A stretch of DNA of 64,000 nt from Streptococcus devriesei DSM 19639. GTDB lineage: Bacteria; Bacillota; Bacilli; Lactobacillales; Streptococcaceae. The notes beneath the pieces are model-generated. The model did no database searches. It saw only the letters and a program-made list of their open reading frames with translations, and had not been told where the DNA came from. Position numbers and translations under genes: made by a program. Each line of letters starts with the position of its first letter. Positions within the stretch are counted from its first letter, which is position 1. Location: NCBI RefSeq assembly GCF_000423725.1, contig NZ_AUIN01000012.1, positions 1 to 64,000 on the forward strand, read 5' to 3'. This document shows, one piece after another, positions 49,017 to 57,837 of the stretch.

Positions 49017-50726
49017 TCAATTTAGATCTTGCAGGTAACGCTGATATAAGATACTTCTCTTAGTCAAATCTGAATGTTTCCCGATATCACTGATGCTGCC
49101 ATTCTCATCTAAGACCATAATAGCATCAGCATTTTTTATCGTTTTCAATCTGTGAGCAATTGTCAAGATGGTTTTATGTTTCCCTAATTTTTGAATGGCC
49201 TTAACAACATAAGATTCCGTTTCAACATCCAGATTGGCAGTCACTTCATCCAGTAAATAGATACTGCTGTCAGACATGAAGCCTCTGGCTATATTTAACC
49301 GCTGTTTCTGTCCCTCAGATAGGCCAGTTCCTGTCTCAGTAATTGGGGTGTCTAATCCTTTTGATAAGTTAACAACCATATCAGTCAGCTTTAAATCTGA
49401 TAATATACGACCTATTCTAAAATGAGCGGTCTTTTTATTTTTACCATACATCAAATTATCTAAAATGGTGCCTTGAAGCATCGTATTCTCTTGGGACACA
49501 TAACTGCAGTTTTTTCTTGCTTCATAATGACTGAGTTCTTTTAATTCTCTTCCGCCGATTTTGATAGATCCCCGATAATCAGAATAAAATTTCATTAACA
49601 GTGAAAAGACAGTGCTCTTCCCAGAACCACTGGGACCTACAATCGCTATGTGCTGCCCGGAATCAATTTTAAAGCTTACGTTGTTTAAAGCTTTTTTGGA
49701 TTTATCATACGAAAAAGAAACGTTATCAAAAACAATGCTGCCTTCTAAATTACTATCGTCAGACAGTGTTTTCTCTTTTTCTAAATGTAAAATTTCCATA
49801 ATTCTATAAGAGATTCCGCGTATTTCGGCTAGTTCTGAAAACAGATCTGATAAATCTGAGACTGGCTCTATCATTTGTGTAATATATAAAATAAAAGCCG
49901 TCAAAGCTGCAAAACTCATACTGCCTCTTGAAACTTCGACACCTGCCACAAGCAGACAGACCACAATAATAAATAAAATCATACTGCTTATCAAAGAAGA
50001 TTCAGCAGCGATAACAATCAACACTTTATTGAAGTTTAGCATGAAATCATTCAGCAGCCTGCTGATTCCTTTCTTTTCATCTTCTTCAGCAAGCATAGCT
50101 TTTACTAGGCGGATATGATTTAACTTATGATTGACTTCGCCAGAAATTTTCCCTAAATATTCCTGATGCTTTTGATAATAATATTCTAATTTTTTATTAA
50201 GAGGCCATAATACAAAGACTATCAAAGGAACCAATGACAAACTAACCAACGTTAACTGCACGTTAATTCTTAACAGAAAGACAACTCCTCCTATAATGGA
50301 TAGTATGTTAAGAAATAATTGAGGAAAAACAACAGTCGCAATTCTAACCAAACCAGATATATCAGAGGTGATTCTGCTTGATAAATCGCCTGATTGGAAG
50401 CTATCCAAAGCAGTAACCGGTAGATTTAAAATATGGTTAAAAAAGTATCGCTGCAGTTTGACCATAGCTCTATTCCCGCTCAGACCTACTAAATAACTGG
50501 ATAAACCTCTTAGAATATAGACTCCGATAAAAAATGCCAGCATCGCCACTAATAGTAATTTATGCGATAAAATCTTTTCTAGGATTTTCCTATTTAGCAG
50601 CTGGCTAATCATTTGGGGTAGCCATAAAGCAGCGATTGTACTGATAACACTTAAAACAACACCAATTACAAAATAAGCTTTAGGCATTTTTTTATAAATT
50701 AAATACCATAATTCTCTATATGCCAT
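49017..50726 (-). CDS. ABC exporter, fused membrane and ATPase domains
   Basis: 569 residues: six membrane helices (1-310) and an ATPase domain with Walker A GPSGSGKST, signature LSEGQ (Glu for the usual Gly), and Walker B IYLLDEVTANLD. It lacks an N-terminal C39 peptidase, so it would not cleave a double-glycine leader itself. AGGGG precedes the ATG and the gene lies 7 bases after the permease. Exporters of this shape move lipids, drugs or short peptides. Confidence 0.88.
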   Translation of the reverse strand: MAYRELWYLIYKKMPKAYFVIGVVLSVISTIAALWLPQMISQLLNRKILEKILSHKLLLVAMLAFFIGVYILRGLSSYLVGLSGNRAMVKLQRYFFNHILNLPVTALDSFQSGDLSSRITSDISGLVRIATVVFPQLFLNILSIIGGVVFLLRINVQLTLVSLSLVPLIVFVLWPLNKKLEYYYQKHQEYLGKISGEVNHKLNHIRLVKAMLAEEDEKKGISRLLNDFMLNFNKVLIVIAAESSLISSMILFIIVVCLLVAGVEVSRGSMSFAALTAFILYITQMIEPVSDLSDLFSELAEIRGISYRIMEILHLEKEKTLSDDSNLEGSIVFDNVSFSYDKSKKALNNVSFKIDSGQHIAIVGPSGSGKSTVFSLLMKFYSDYRGSIKIGGRELKELSHYEARKNCSYVSQENTMLQGTILDNLMYGKNKKTAHFRIGRILSDLKLTDMVVNLSKGLDTPITETGTGLSEGQKQRLNIARGFMSDSSIYLLDEVTANLDVETESYVVKAIQKLGKHKTILTIAHRLKTIKNADAIMVLDENGSISDIGKHSDLTKRSILYQRYLQDLN

Positions 50727-50733
50727 AATTCCC

Positions 50734-51483
50734 CTAAAATTCTAAGTTTTTAAATTTATGCAGGCTGCAAAAATAGATAAGTGCGCTGTATAAAAAAGTC
50801 AGCCCTGTAATTGCCAGCAAGCCTATCTCCAGACCATTTGCTTCTGCAAAATCGGCATAACCTACAGGAAACAGCCAATGAAGCCCAGCAATAATACCAG
50901 ACAAACTCATAAAGATATTGAAAATCAAAATCAGGGTAATGACTATTCCGTTGCTCAGATATAAAGAGGCCAGACTGGACAGCATGACTACAAGGACATA
51001 AGCCAAAACAACACCAAGACTTGAAATAATGGAATAAGTGAAATCATCACTCCAAAACTGAAGACTGCCATAAGAAAGATGGGCTACGCGTGTATAATAG
51101 GTAAACAGAGCTGCTAAGAAGTAAATTCCGCAATACAGTAATACGACAGTCATCAGACTGAAAATTTTTGATAGAAATATTTTTCCTTTGTCAATATCCT
51201 TGTATAAAAAAAGAATATGCGCAGAGATCTCTGTCCGAAACACACTGATTGCCAGAAAAGCCAGCGCCAATGATGAAATAATAGAATTAAACTGCAGATT
51301 AAACTGACCGTAAAAGAAATCAAAAAAGGCAATTTTACTGCCGGCAGGCCCGGAAAAAGAAAACAATTTCGTTTTTAAAAATGTTGAAAGGAAATAAAGA
51401 AGTGGGGTCAGACTAAGTGCCAAAAACACCTTCACTTCTTTGCGCTTAAGGACTGAACGTAAAATAGGATAGAAAACAGACAT
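50734..51483 (-). CDS. ABC-2 type permease (LanE/LanG-like)
   Basis: 249 residues, six predicted helices; paralogous to the permease at 53372 (both open with YPILRSVLKRKE/YKSILKRRE-type sequence, share a GILFLYKDLEK/HILFLYKDIDKG segment and end LKKFEQIEF/LHKFKNLEF). It follows the ATPase by two bases. Such permeases serve bacteriocin immunity or small peptide export. Confidence 0.82.
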   Translation of the reverse strand: MSVFYPILRSVLKRKEVKVFLALSLTPLLYFLSTFLKTKLFSFSGPAGSKIAFFDFFYGQFNLQFNSIISSLALAFLAISVFRTEISAHILFLYKDIDKGKIFLSKIFSLMTVVLLYCGIYFLAALFTYYTRVAHLSYGSLQFWSDDFTYSIISSLGVVLAYVLVVMLSSLASLYLSNGIVITLILIFNIFMSLSGIIAGLHWLFPVGYADFAEANGLEIGLLAITGLTFLYSALIYFCSLHKFKNLEF

Positions 51484-51485
51484 GA

Positions 51486-52352
51486 TTATTCCTCACTTCC
51501 GAAAAAATCGCTCAGATGGTTTTCTTTGACAGCTATTCCTTCAATAGCCTCCTTGCTGGATAAAAGGAACCATATCTGATTCAGTGTTTTAGCATCCAAA
51601 TCTGTTGGAATTTCTACTGTGAGATCGTCTCTGACCTCTATAGAAGACGGTAGATCAAGATTTTTAGCTGCCGCTGTTACATTGACAATTACACTTGGAG
51701 CCTGCTGCTTTTCAAATTCTTCAGCGAGGCGGCCATTCTCAATAAAAATATAACGGTTGCACAAGGCTTCCAACTCTCCCAATTGATGGCTGGAAATAAT
51801 CATTGAAATATTCCGTTCTTCTGACCATTTTTTCAGAATATCAATCAGCTGCCGCACACCGATTGGATCTAAACCGACAAACGGCTCATCCAGCAAAAGA
51901 AACTCCGGTTCTGCGACCAAGGCAATGGCCAAGGCAGTGCGCTGTTTCATTCCAAAAGAAAATCCTTTGGGCTTGCGATGGCGTACTTTCCATAGATCAA
52001 CTAACTTTAAAATAGTTTCGATATTTTCATAGTATTCTTTTTTCCCATGAAGATCCAAATAGAATTTTAAATTGTCAGCTACAGTCATTTCTGGATAAAA
52101 AACAGGATCGATCATTACACCAAAATCTTCCAGAGCGTTTGGCCGTTGACTAATATCCTTTCCCAAATACATTATCCGTCCGCTGCTGGGTTTGATCGAT
52201 TTAGCAATTAATTTGAGAAGGGTAGATTTCCCAGCACCGTTCTTTCCGATTAAACCAACGATATCTCCTCGATTGACCATTAAACTCACATCTTGAAGTG
52301 AATAAAAATCGTTTCCCTTAAATTGTTTGGATAAATTTTCGATCTTGAGCAT
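51486..52352 (-). CDS. ABC transporter ATP-binding protein (BcrA/LanF-like)
   Basis: 288 residues: Walker A GKNGAGKST, signature FSFGMKQR, Walker B LLLDEPFVGLDP, and a short C-terminal extension typical of bacitracin/lantibiotic immunity ATPases. Its start lies inside the preceding membrane-protein gene (35-base overlap). It is likely to energise both 249-residue permeases. Confidence 0.9.
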   Translation of the reverse strand: MLKIENLSKQFKGNDFYSLQDVSLMVNRGDIVGLIGKNGAGKSTLLKLIAKSIKPSSGRIMYLGKDISQRPNALEDFGVMIDPVFYPEMTVADNLKFYLDLHGKKEYYENIETILKLVDLWKVRHRKPKGFSFGMKQRTALAIALVAEPEFLLLDEPFVGLDPIGVRQLIDILKKWSEERNISMIISSHQLGELEALCNRYIFIENGRLAEEFEKQQAPSVIVNVTAAAKNLDLPSSIEVRDDLTVEIPTDLDAKTLNQIWFLLSSKEAIEGIAVKENHLSDFFGSEE

Positions 52353-52773
52353 TCTTGTTTTTTCCTTTCTTTTTATTTTGAATGAGATAATTGAGCCCTG
52401 AAAGACTGAAGTACAGCAGAGTCACAAATATAATTTGCGACATATCCAATAAATTGCCGCTGATTTCTACAGAAAAATCATGTGCTTGAACACTGTTACG
52501 CTCCACAAAATTTTCCCAAGCTGACCCTGATAAAACCAATTTTGAAAATAGCGTATAGGATAATAGAGATAAGGTTGGAAAAATTAAGGTAAGCGGGAGC
52601 AGCCGCTTTTTCTTCTTAAAAGAAGCCAAATTGACAGAAATAGCATTTACAACCAGCGGTAATAAATAAAAGAGTCCGATAAATAACAAGGTTGAAATAT
52701 TTCCTAAAAAAGATGCTGTTAAGAATGCTAATAAAGTATAAAAAATAATACCTAAAATCGTAATAATAATCAT
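52318..52773 (-). CDS. Small integral membrane protein, function unknown
   Basis: 151 residues with about four membrane helices and a very basic tail (NKKKGKNKNAQDRK). AAGGAGGACAT precedes the ATG. No family is recognised. Its place between a CPBP protease and the ABC ATPase suggests a role in immunity or transport. Confidence 0.75.
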   Translation of the reverse strand: MIIITILGIIFYTLLAFLTASFLGNISTLLFIGLFYLLPLVVNAISVNLASFKKKKRLLPLTLIFPTLSLLSYTLFSKLVLSGSAWENFVERNSVQAHDFSVEISGNLLDMSQIIFVTLLYFSLSGLNYLIQNKKKGKNKNAQDRKFIQTI

Positions 52774-52782
52774 ATGTCCTCC

Positions 52783-53361
52783 TTAAAATAATCTGCCAAC
52801 AGCCATGTTGTAAAGCCAATGGAAAGAAATGGAATACTGTAAACCAAACCTAACAGCAAGCTGTGACAGAATAATTCCTGCAGGTATTTTAGTAAAAATA
52901 TTTACTAATAAATTCCCATTAAGATGCAGCAGCACCCCGAATAAAACTGCAGTAATAATAATCGCTTGATTTTTATTAAATGTTCTTACTAAAATACCAT
53001 AAAGTAAATAGCGGAAAAGATACTCTTCACATGTTGCTACAATCAATGCCGTATATAGTTCATGTGATCTCAAAATTAAGAAATTAAATAGAAAAACTAA
53101 GAGCAGCAGTACAATTGCTGATTTTTTATTTAATTTAACAGGTATATTCTTGACATCTAAATCGATCTTTTTAGCAATCCATGTTGGAATAACAATAAAC
53201 CCTAAAGTCATTGATAGAAATTTGACCACTGTCATTCCCAGCTCTTGCTGCAATTCAGGGATCAAAATCATGACTATATTGCCTAAATTATAAATTAAAC
53301 CAGCTAACAAGATGAGTGCCAAGATTAAAATAAGATGTTCAATTCTATTTTTTGCTAGCAT
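52783..53361 (-). CDS. CPBP-family intramembrane metalloprotease
   Basis: About 192 residues from ATG 53361 (AGGA 8 bases before). Several membrane helices carry the Abi/CPBP motifs CEEYLFRYLLYG (EExxxR) and the later His in LLHLNGN. In lactic bacteria these proteins often sit in bacteriocin loci as immunity or peptide-processing factors. The upstream permease stops 10 bases before. Confidence 0.85.
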   Translation of the reverse strand: MLAKNRIEHLILILALILLAGLIYNLGNIVMILIPELQQELGMTVVKFLSMTLGFIVIPTWIAKKIDLDVKNIPVKLNKKSAIVLLLLVFLFNFLILRSHELYTALIVATCEEYLFRYLLYGILVRTFNKNQAIIITAVLFGVLLHLNGNLLVNIFTKIPAGIILSQLAVRFGLQYSISFHWLYNMAVGRLF

Positions 53362-53371
53362 ATTCGTCATC

Positions 53372-54121
53372 CTAAAATTCAATTTGTTCAAATTTTTTAA
53401 GTCCTAAACTATAAGTTGATATTATATAAATCGAGCTGATCAGACACATCAAAATGAGCGAAAGAAGAAAAGGCATTCCTGTTCCAGCATACCCTGTTGG
53501 AAAGAGATACCTTCCCAGCGGTAGCTGCGGTGCTACATTTGCTAATAACATAAAAAACAAACCTGCTAAAACCGAGATGGAATTATTATAGTGACTGGAT
53601 AAAGCTGATACCAGCAAGATAACAATCACATAGATAATCATTCGCGACAAAATAGTCAGTAAACTCATCTGAACAATAGACCAATTTTCAGGAAAAAGAT
53701 GCCCTGATATGTAACTTTGATAAAGCATCAGAGTGTAATAAGACAAAAGCGATGCCAAAAAAGTCAGTACCGTAAAAATGCCTAAGATTTTGATGAGACT
53801 CAGGATTTTTGCTTTAAAAATCACCTTTTTTTCTAGATCTTTATATAAAAATAAAATACCAGAATGGATTTCAGTATAAAAAACAGTCGTAACAGCATAG
53901 GCTAACAATAAAATTGGTATGGCTAACTGCCACTGTGTTTGAACATTAATAGACCAATACTCCAAAAAGCTCAGTCTTCTCCCATGAGCCATACTTTTTA
54001 ATCCTGTCTGAAACAGACTGACTGCCGAAGCCAGCAGCGGATAGAGAGAACAAAACAAGAAAGCTGCTATCTCCCTGCGCTTTAGTATTGATTTGTAAAT
54101 CGGTGTAAAGACTTGTTTCAT
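53372..54121 (-). CDS. ABC-2 type permease, first gene of the operon
   Basis: 249 residues with six helices, a paralogue of the 50734 permease. GAGGAAAAAA precedes the ATG. The 227 bases upstream contain a strong hairpin, a possible small peptide ORF and a ComR-type promoter. The pair of permeases with one ATPase repeats the LanFEG layout. Confidence 0.82.
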   Translation of the reverse strand: MKQVFTPIYKSILKRREIAAFLFCSLYPLLASAVSLFQTGLKSMAHGRRLSFLEYWSINVQTQWQLAIPILLLAYAVTTVFYTEIHSGILFLYKDLEKKVIFKAKILSLIKILGIFTVLTFLASLLSYYTLMLYQSYISGHLFPENWSIVQMSLLTILSRMIIYVIVILLVSALSSHYNNSISVLAGLFFMLLANVAPQLPLGRYLFPTGYAGTGMPFLLSLILMCLISSIYIISTYSLGLKKFEQIEF

Positions 54122-54155
54122 TTTTTCCTCTTTTTAATTGTATTTTCCCAAAATT

Positions 54156-54204
54156 TAATTGAGTTATAGATAAGCGAACTTTGCCGCTTATCTCTTCTCA
54201 ATTA
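54156..54204 (-). other. Strong interrupted hairpin upstream of the ABC operon
   Basis: TAATTGAG/CTCAATTA and GATAAGCG/CGCTTATC arms form an almost continuous stem with an 8-base loop. It lies between the small ORF and the first permease gene, the position of the read-through hairpin behind many bacteriocin structural genes. It lacks a T run. Confidence 0.65.
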
Positions 54205-54279
54205 ATTTATTTTACCAATGATATTTTTTACCTTTGTAGCCAAAGCACCAATTAAGTTAAACTTAACCTGTTGCTTCAA
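54202..54279 (-). CDS. Candidate 25-residue amphipathic peptide
   Basis: Starting at TTG 54279 the frame reads MKQQVKFNLIGALATKVK then NIIGKIN and ends TAA inside the hairpin arm. The product would be cationic (five Lys, no acid) with an alternating hydrophobic pattern. It is the first thing downstream of the ComR-like box. Against it: a TTG start, a predicted leader of only about 7 bases and no good ribosome site; an unrelated open frame of similar size exists on the other strand. Confidence 0.35.
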   Translation of the reverse strand: MKQQVKFNLIGALATKVKNIIGKIN

Positions 54280-54292
54280 ACTTTATGCTCTT

Positions 54293-54345
54293 ATTATAAA
54301 AAAAGCTAAATAATAAGACCATGACATAAATGTCATGGCCTTATT
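54293..54345 (-). promoter_or_regulatory. ComR-type operator and -10 of the peptide/ABC operon
   Basis: A 16-bp-arm palindrome (54312-54327 with 54330-54345) is centred on GACAT-AA-ATGTC, the core of streptococcal ComR boxes. It is followed on the minus strand by a T-rich tract and TATAAT (54298-54293), 24 bases from the core. The same palindrome can act as the terminator of the regulator gene that ends 4 bases upstream. Confidence 0.75.
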
Positions 54346-54348
54346 TTT

Positions 54349-55245
54349 CTATACCTGATCTTTTTTTCTTTCAGCTTTAAGTTTTGTCTCTAAAATATCA
54401 TCACCAAAATTCTGAGCCAGCAAAGCAGCTAAATCATAGCATTCTTTTGCTTTCTCCTTATTTTGTTCACTATAGAGATAGTATTTAGCCTCATAAATTA
54501 ATACTATAGGCTTAGCACTGTACTGCTGTGTCTCCGCAATCACTTCATGCATTCTGTCTGCTAAGTTTTTCAATTTAGAATACTCAGCATGATCCAGATA
54601 AACGCCTGCTACGGCTGTCAATGCTCCTAAAAGTTCAATATTATAATATTCATCACCTGAGACTTCCTGCTTCAAAATAGCTTTTTCCAATGTTTTTAAC
54701 GTTTTTTTATTATAATTTTTATCTTGGTATTGAACAGCATAACACGATATCAATAATAAATCATTGAATGTATGCCTTTCTTTTAATAACAACTGCTTAA
54801 AAAAATCTTCAAAAATAACTTCAGCCGCTGCTGTTTTACCTGTCGAAATATAATCTAGAGCATTATCTAACAGTTCCAAAGTAAAAAGCTCATCTTCTGG
54901 CAAAATTTCAAAATACTTTTCATAGATGCTTTCAATCATTTGCGTTTTCTGTTCCAGACGCTCAGGATCCCCATAAGTGGGAAATTTGAAAAGCTGATAC
55001 TTCATGGTAAAATACTCATCCGGTATCGTAATATTTTCACCCGCAAGTAAGGTTCCTAAATCAGTTTCCAACACTTTTGCAATATATTCCAATTTTACAA
55101 TAGAAGGTAACGACTGTCCCAGTTCAATACGTACCAGCTGACGAACTGTCAGCTCCTCTTCACTGTTACACAGTTGTTCACGCGATAATCCCTTTTTCTC
55201 ACGCTCTTCTCGAATCTTTTTCCCAATTGTTTCTTTTATACTCAT
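54349..55245 (-). CDS. ComR-like RRNPP peptide-responsive regulator
   Basis: 298 residues: an N-terminal XRE HTH (1-68, SREQLCNSEEELTVRQLVRI with ELGQSLPSIVKLEYIAK) and a TPR-rich C-terminal domain. Segments IPDEYFTMKYQLFKFPTYGD and YEKYFEILPEDEL resemble ComR of S. thermophilus and its paralogues (ScuR/SarF type), which bind imported short peptides. A ComR-type palindrome follows its stop codon. It is probably a paralogue rather than the competence regulator, since no comS-like WW or sigX-linked sequence is visible. Confidence 0.85.
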   Translation of the reverse strand: MSIKETIGKKIREEREKKGLSREQLCNSEEELTVRQLVRIELGQSLPSIVKLEYIAKVLETDLGTLLAGENITIPDEYFTMKYQLFKFPTYGDPERLEQKTQMIESIYEKYFEILPEDELFTLELLDNALDYISTGKTAAAEVIFEDFFKQLLLKERHTFNDLLLISCYAVQYQDKNYNKKTLKTLEKAILKQEVSGDEYYNIELLGALTAVAGVYLDHAEYSKLKNLADRMHEVIAETQQYSAKPIVLIYEAKYYLYSEQNKEKAKECYDLAALLAQNFGDDILETKLKAERKKDQV

Positions 55246-55325
55246 ACTTTTCCACTAAATTTATATCGCTTGCTATCCTGAATTTATAAAATGACTCTGG
55301 CTAGTTATGGTCTCTTCTTACATTA

Positions 55326-55407
55326 AAAAATAGAGCACACACCTGACATCGCTTAGGGCTGCTGGATTCCTCCCCTGACCCGCTTCACGCGCAGATGTTG
55401 CTCCAAG
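55326..55407 (-). ncRNA. ffs: Signal recognition particle RNA (4.5S/scRNA)
   Basis: The minus strand reads CTTGGAGCAACATCTGCGCG, then the conserved domain IV GCGGGTCAGGGGAGGAATCC and AGCAGCCCTAAGC with the GGAA tetraloop, closing with pairing to GATGT and TGCTCT and a TTTTTT run. It has a near-ideal promoter. Ffh binds this RNA to target nascent membrane proteins. The place beside tadA is usual in streptococci. Ends are estimated to within a few bases. Confidence 0.93.
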
Positions 55408-55410
55408 AGT

Positions 55411-55439
55411 ATTATAACATAGATTGAGCAAACTGCCAA
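55411..55439 (-). promoter_or_regulatory. ffs promoter
   Basis: TTGGCA, 17 bases, TATAAT on the minus strand, ending 4-8 bases before the RNA start. The -35 touches the tadA stop codon. Confidence 0.85.
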
Positions 55440-55440
55440 C

Positions 55441-55911
55441 TTAAGACTTTCGCCTCTGCCTAAAAAACTCCTGCATAATTCTGGCACATTCTTCTTCGAG
55501 GATTCCTGTTTCCACTTGTACCCGATGGTTGAGCCGCTCATCTGTCAGAATATCATAGAGACTGCCGGCACCGCCAAATTTTTGATTGGCAGCTCCGTAG
55601 ATGACCTGCGGAATACGGGCAAGGCCAATCGCACCGCTGCACATGACGCAAGGTTCAATTGTCACAAAAAGGGTCGTATCCAGCAGACGCCAGCTGTTTT
55701 CATGCTTATTGGCCTCTGTGATGGCCATGATTTCGGCGTGCATAATGGCCTGACTCAGCTCCTCACGGGCATTGTGCCCGCGACCGATGATATGCCCGTC
55801 CTTAACAATGACACAGCCGATAGGAATCTCTTCTTTGGCCAATGATTTTTGAGCTTCTTTCAGGGCTTCTGCCATGAAAAATTCTTTTTCTTCCTGAGTG
55901 AAGTCGGTCAT
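55441..55911 (-). CDS. tadA: tRNA-specific adenosine deaminase
   Basis: 156 residues from the second ATG (55911). The zinc motifs HAEIMAI and PCVMCSGAIG with catalytic Glu are complete. It makes inosine at position 34 of tRNA-Arg(ACG). Its start overlaps the stop of the preceding hydrolase, so the two are translationally coupled. Confidence 0.95.
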   Translation of the reverse strand: MTDFTQEEKEFFMAEALKEAQKSLAKEEIPIGCVIVKDGHIIGRGHNAREELSQAIMHAEIMAITEANKHENSWRLLDTTLFVTIEPCVMCSGAIGLARIPQVIYGAANQKFGGAGSLYDILTDERLNHRVQVETGILEEECARIMQEFFRQRRKS

Positions 55912-56687
55912 CAGCATTCACCGATTTCCCATGATTTATGAGGCTCTGCCAATTCTACAGGAATACCCTTTGAGTAAGTCTCAGTCTGGCTTCTGAGGAC
56001 TTCCAAATGATTGTCTGGGGCAATCCCTGCGGGCGGCAGCGGCGGCATGTGTGTCAGCACTAATTTTTTGACCCCTGCTTGGGCGGCAATCTGTCCTGCT
56101 TCTTTGGACGTCAGGTGGGCAGGGTGGTTTTCATTGCCTTCATAAAGGTAGACATCCGCAAGGAACACATCAGCATCCTTAGCAAAATCAGCCAGTCCGT
56201 CAAAATAACCGCTGTCCCCTGTAAAAACAAGAACCTGGCCGCTCTCACGCTCGACAATGCGCATGGCATAGCAAACGACAGGGTGCACAGTTTTAATGAA
56301 AGTAATGTCAAAGGGGCCAATTTTCTCAGTGCCCTTAACATCATAAGCAATCCCGTTAGAAACACCGTCAAGTGTCAGCTTAGCAAACTCTTGGCTGTCT
56401 TCATCATGACCATAAATCGGCAGAATTTTTGGTTCCCACAGATGCTTAGGATAAAGCTGGAAATAGTGACGCAGAACCCCTAAATCAGCGACATGATCCG
56501 GGTGGTAGTGACTGATAATGACAGCATCCAAATCAAGGGGCGAGATTTCCTTTTCCAGTTCATTGACAGCACGGCTGCCGCAGTCTATCAAGAGCTGAAA
56601 GCCATCGCGTCCCGTTAAAAGATAGGAGGTTGTTCCCGCATCTTGATAAGGATAGGCTCCCCAGCAGCCAATGGTTGTTAACTTCAT
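55911..56687 (-). CDS. MBL-fold metallo-hydrolase
   Basis: 258 residues from ATG 56687 (GAAGGTG upstream); a longer frame to 56750 lacks support. The metal motif SHYHPDHVADL, the Asp in FTGDSGY and a late His (LTHMPPLP) are those of RNase Z-like/YhfI hydrolases. Substrate unknown. It is coupled to tadA. Confidence 0.88.
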   Translation of the reverse strand: MKLTTIGCWGAYPYQDAGTTSYLLTGRDGFQLLIDCGSRAVNELEKEISPLDLDAVIISHYHPDHVADLGVLRHYFQLYPKHLWEPKILPIYGHDEDSQEFAKLTLDGVSNGIAYDVKGTEKIGPFDITFIKTVHPVVCYAMRIVERESGQVLVFTGDSGYFDGLADFAKDADVFLADVYLYEGNENHPAHLTSKEAGQIAAQAGVKKLVLTHMPPLPPAGIAPDNHLEVLRSQTETYSKGIPVELAEPHKSWEIGEC

Positions 56688-56718
56688 AAAAACACCTTCT
56701 TTATTTCCTGTTAGCTTT

Positions 56719-56787
56719 ATTATAGCAAATTTCCTGCAACAACTAAACAAGGGCCTGCTTCAAAGAACTTCTCTGAAACAGACCCTC
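56719..56787 (-). terminator. ydcF terminator and MBL-hydrolase -10
   Basis: AGGGTCTGTTTCA pairs with TTGAAGCAGGCCCT on the minus strand (56747-56787), then TTGTTTAG. TATAAT for the hydrolase gene lies at 56724-56719. Confidence 0.65.
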
Positions 56788-56795
56788 TAAGTGTT

Positions 56796-57806
56796 TTATC
56801 TCAAACAGCTAATTATTAAAAGTCCTATAAAGACTGCATAAATAGCAATAAAAACCCACTTGAGACGGACAACAATCGCTGCAAATTCCCGGATAAAGGC
56901 ACTGGGAATATAGTAGGCAGCTGTTGAGCAGCCTAAACCGTCCCCGGACATGTGAAGCCCGTGCGCATAGACACTGGTCCGAAAAACATGGTAGGCATTG
57001 GTGACAAAGAGAAACCGCGGATGACTCATTTCTTTTTCAGCCAGCTCTTTTGAAAACAACAGATTTTGATAGGTTGAGCGTGACTTCTCTTCCAAAAGAA
57101 CTTTATTGCTGGGAATATCCCCTTGCTGTCTGATGTAAGCAGCAATGGCTCTGGCTTCTGAAATCTTTTCGTCAGGTCCCTGACCGCCGCTTGCAATCAG
57201 CTTAGCTTTGGGATTGCTGGATTTTCGAAAGACCTCAAGCGCCTTATCAATTCGCTTTTGCAGTAAAGGCGTTACCTCTTTTCCGTTTCTAAGTCCTGCC
57301 CCGTGAATGATAATGAAGTCATAGTGCTTATTTTTAGGAATAATCAGATACAAAATGGAATAGAGCATAAAAGCAACAAAGGACATTCCAAACAGTAAAA
57401 ACGTAAATATCAAAAGAAAGTAGAGAAAATAGAGCAAACTGTTTTGTGAAAGATTTTTCAAAAAAGATGAGCCCAAATAAACGAAAAGAAAGAAGCCTAG
57501 GATAGCGATTCCCAGAAAAAGGGATAAGAAATTAGTCTTTGAGCGCCCCTCCCTTTTCAAAAGGATAAAACCATTATAAATGAGAAACAGGCCGCTAAAA
57601 AAGAGAAAAGCAGGAACCAGCAGAAATCCCAGTACGAAAATCAAGTAAGCCGTTGTGTAGCCCTGCCGGTAGAAAAAACTAACAGCCGTGATATAGGCAA
57701 AAAACAAAAAGATGATTAACAGAACTGGATTGATCAGACTGCGGGCATCGTGATATATAGAAAGAGCCAGCACCATAAAGAGTATCAGCGTAATGACTTC
57801 TAACAT
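56796..57806 (-). CDS. YdcF/ElyC (DUF218) family membrane protein
   Basis: 336 residues: about five membrane helices in the first 165 residues, then the DUF218 domain (FIIIHGAGLRNGKEVTPLLQ, ASGGQGPDEKISEARAIAAY, LEEKSRSTYQNLLFSKEL, VTNAYHVFRTS) and a final membrane helix. Relatives influence envelope or glycan homeostasis; the specific role is unknown. Preceded on the same strand by a small membrane peptide gene. Confidence 0.9.
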   Translation of the reverse strand: MLEVITLILFMVLALSIYHDARSLINPVLLIIFLFFAYITAVSFFYRQGYTTAYLIFVLGFLLVPAFLFFSGLFLIYNGFILLKREGRSKTNFLSLFLGIAILGFFLFVYLGSSFLKNLSQNSLLYFLYFLLIFTFLLFGMSFVAFMLYSILYLIIPKNKHYDFIIIHGAGLRNGKEVTPLLQKRIDKALEVFRKSSNPKAKLIASGGQGPDEKISEARAIAAYIRQQGDIPSNKVLLEEKSRSTYQNLLFSKELAEKEMSHPRFLFVTNAYHVFRTSVYAHGLHMSGDGLGCSTAAYYIPSAFIREFAAIVVRLKWVFIAIYAVFIGLLIISCLR

Positions 57807-57837
57807 TGCTTCTCCTTATAAATCTTCTAAGTGACAA

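Noticed and set aside
54219..54314. 31-codon plus-strand ORF opposite the candidate peptide (starts MIFFTFVAKAPIKLNLTC)
   Set aside because: No ribosome site and it runs antisense through the ComR-type promoter; its presence also warns that short frames in this A+T-rich stretch arise by chance.
54312..54345. Palindrome after the regulator as a simple terminator only
   Set aside because: It can form a hairpin, but the GACAT-N2-ATGTC core, T-rich tract and correctly placed TATAAT fit a ComR box better; both roles may coexist.
54349..55245. Assigning this gene as the competence regulator ComR itself
   Set aside because: No comS-like peptide with aromatic C-terminus follows, and the downstream operon is of transporter type; a paralogue is more likely.
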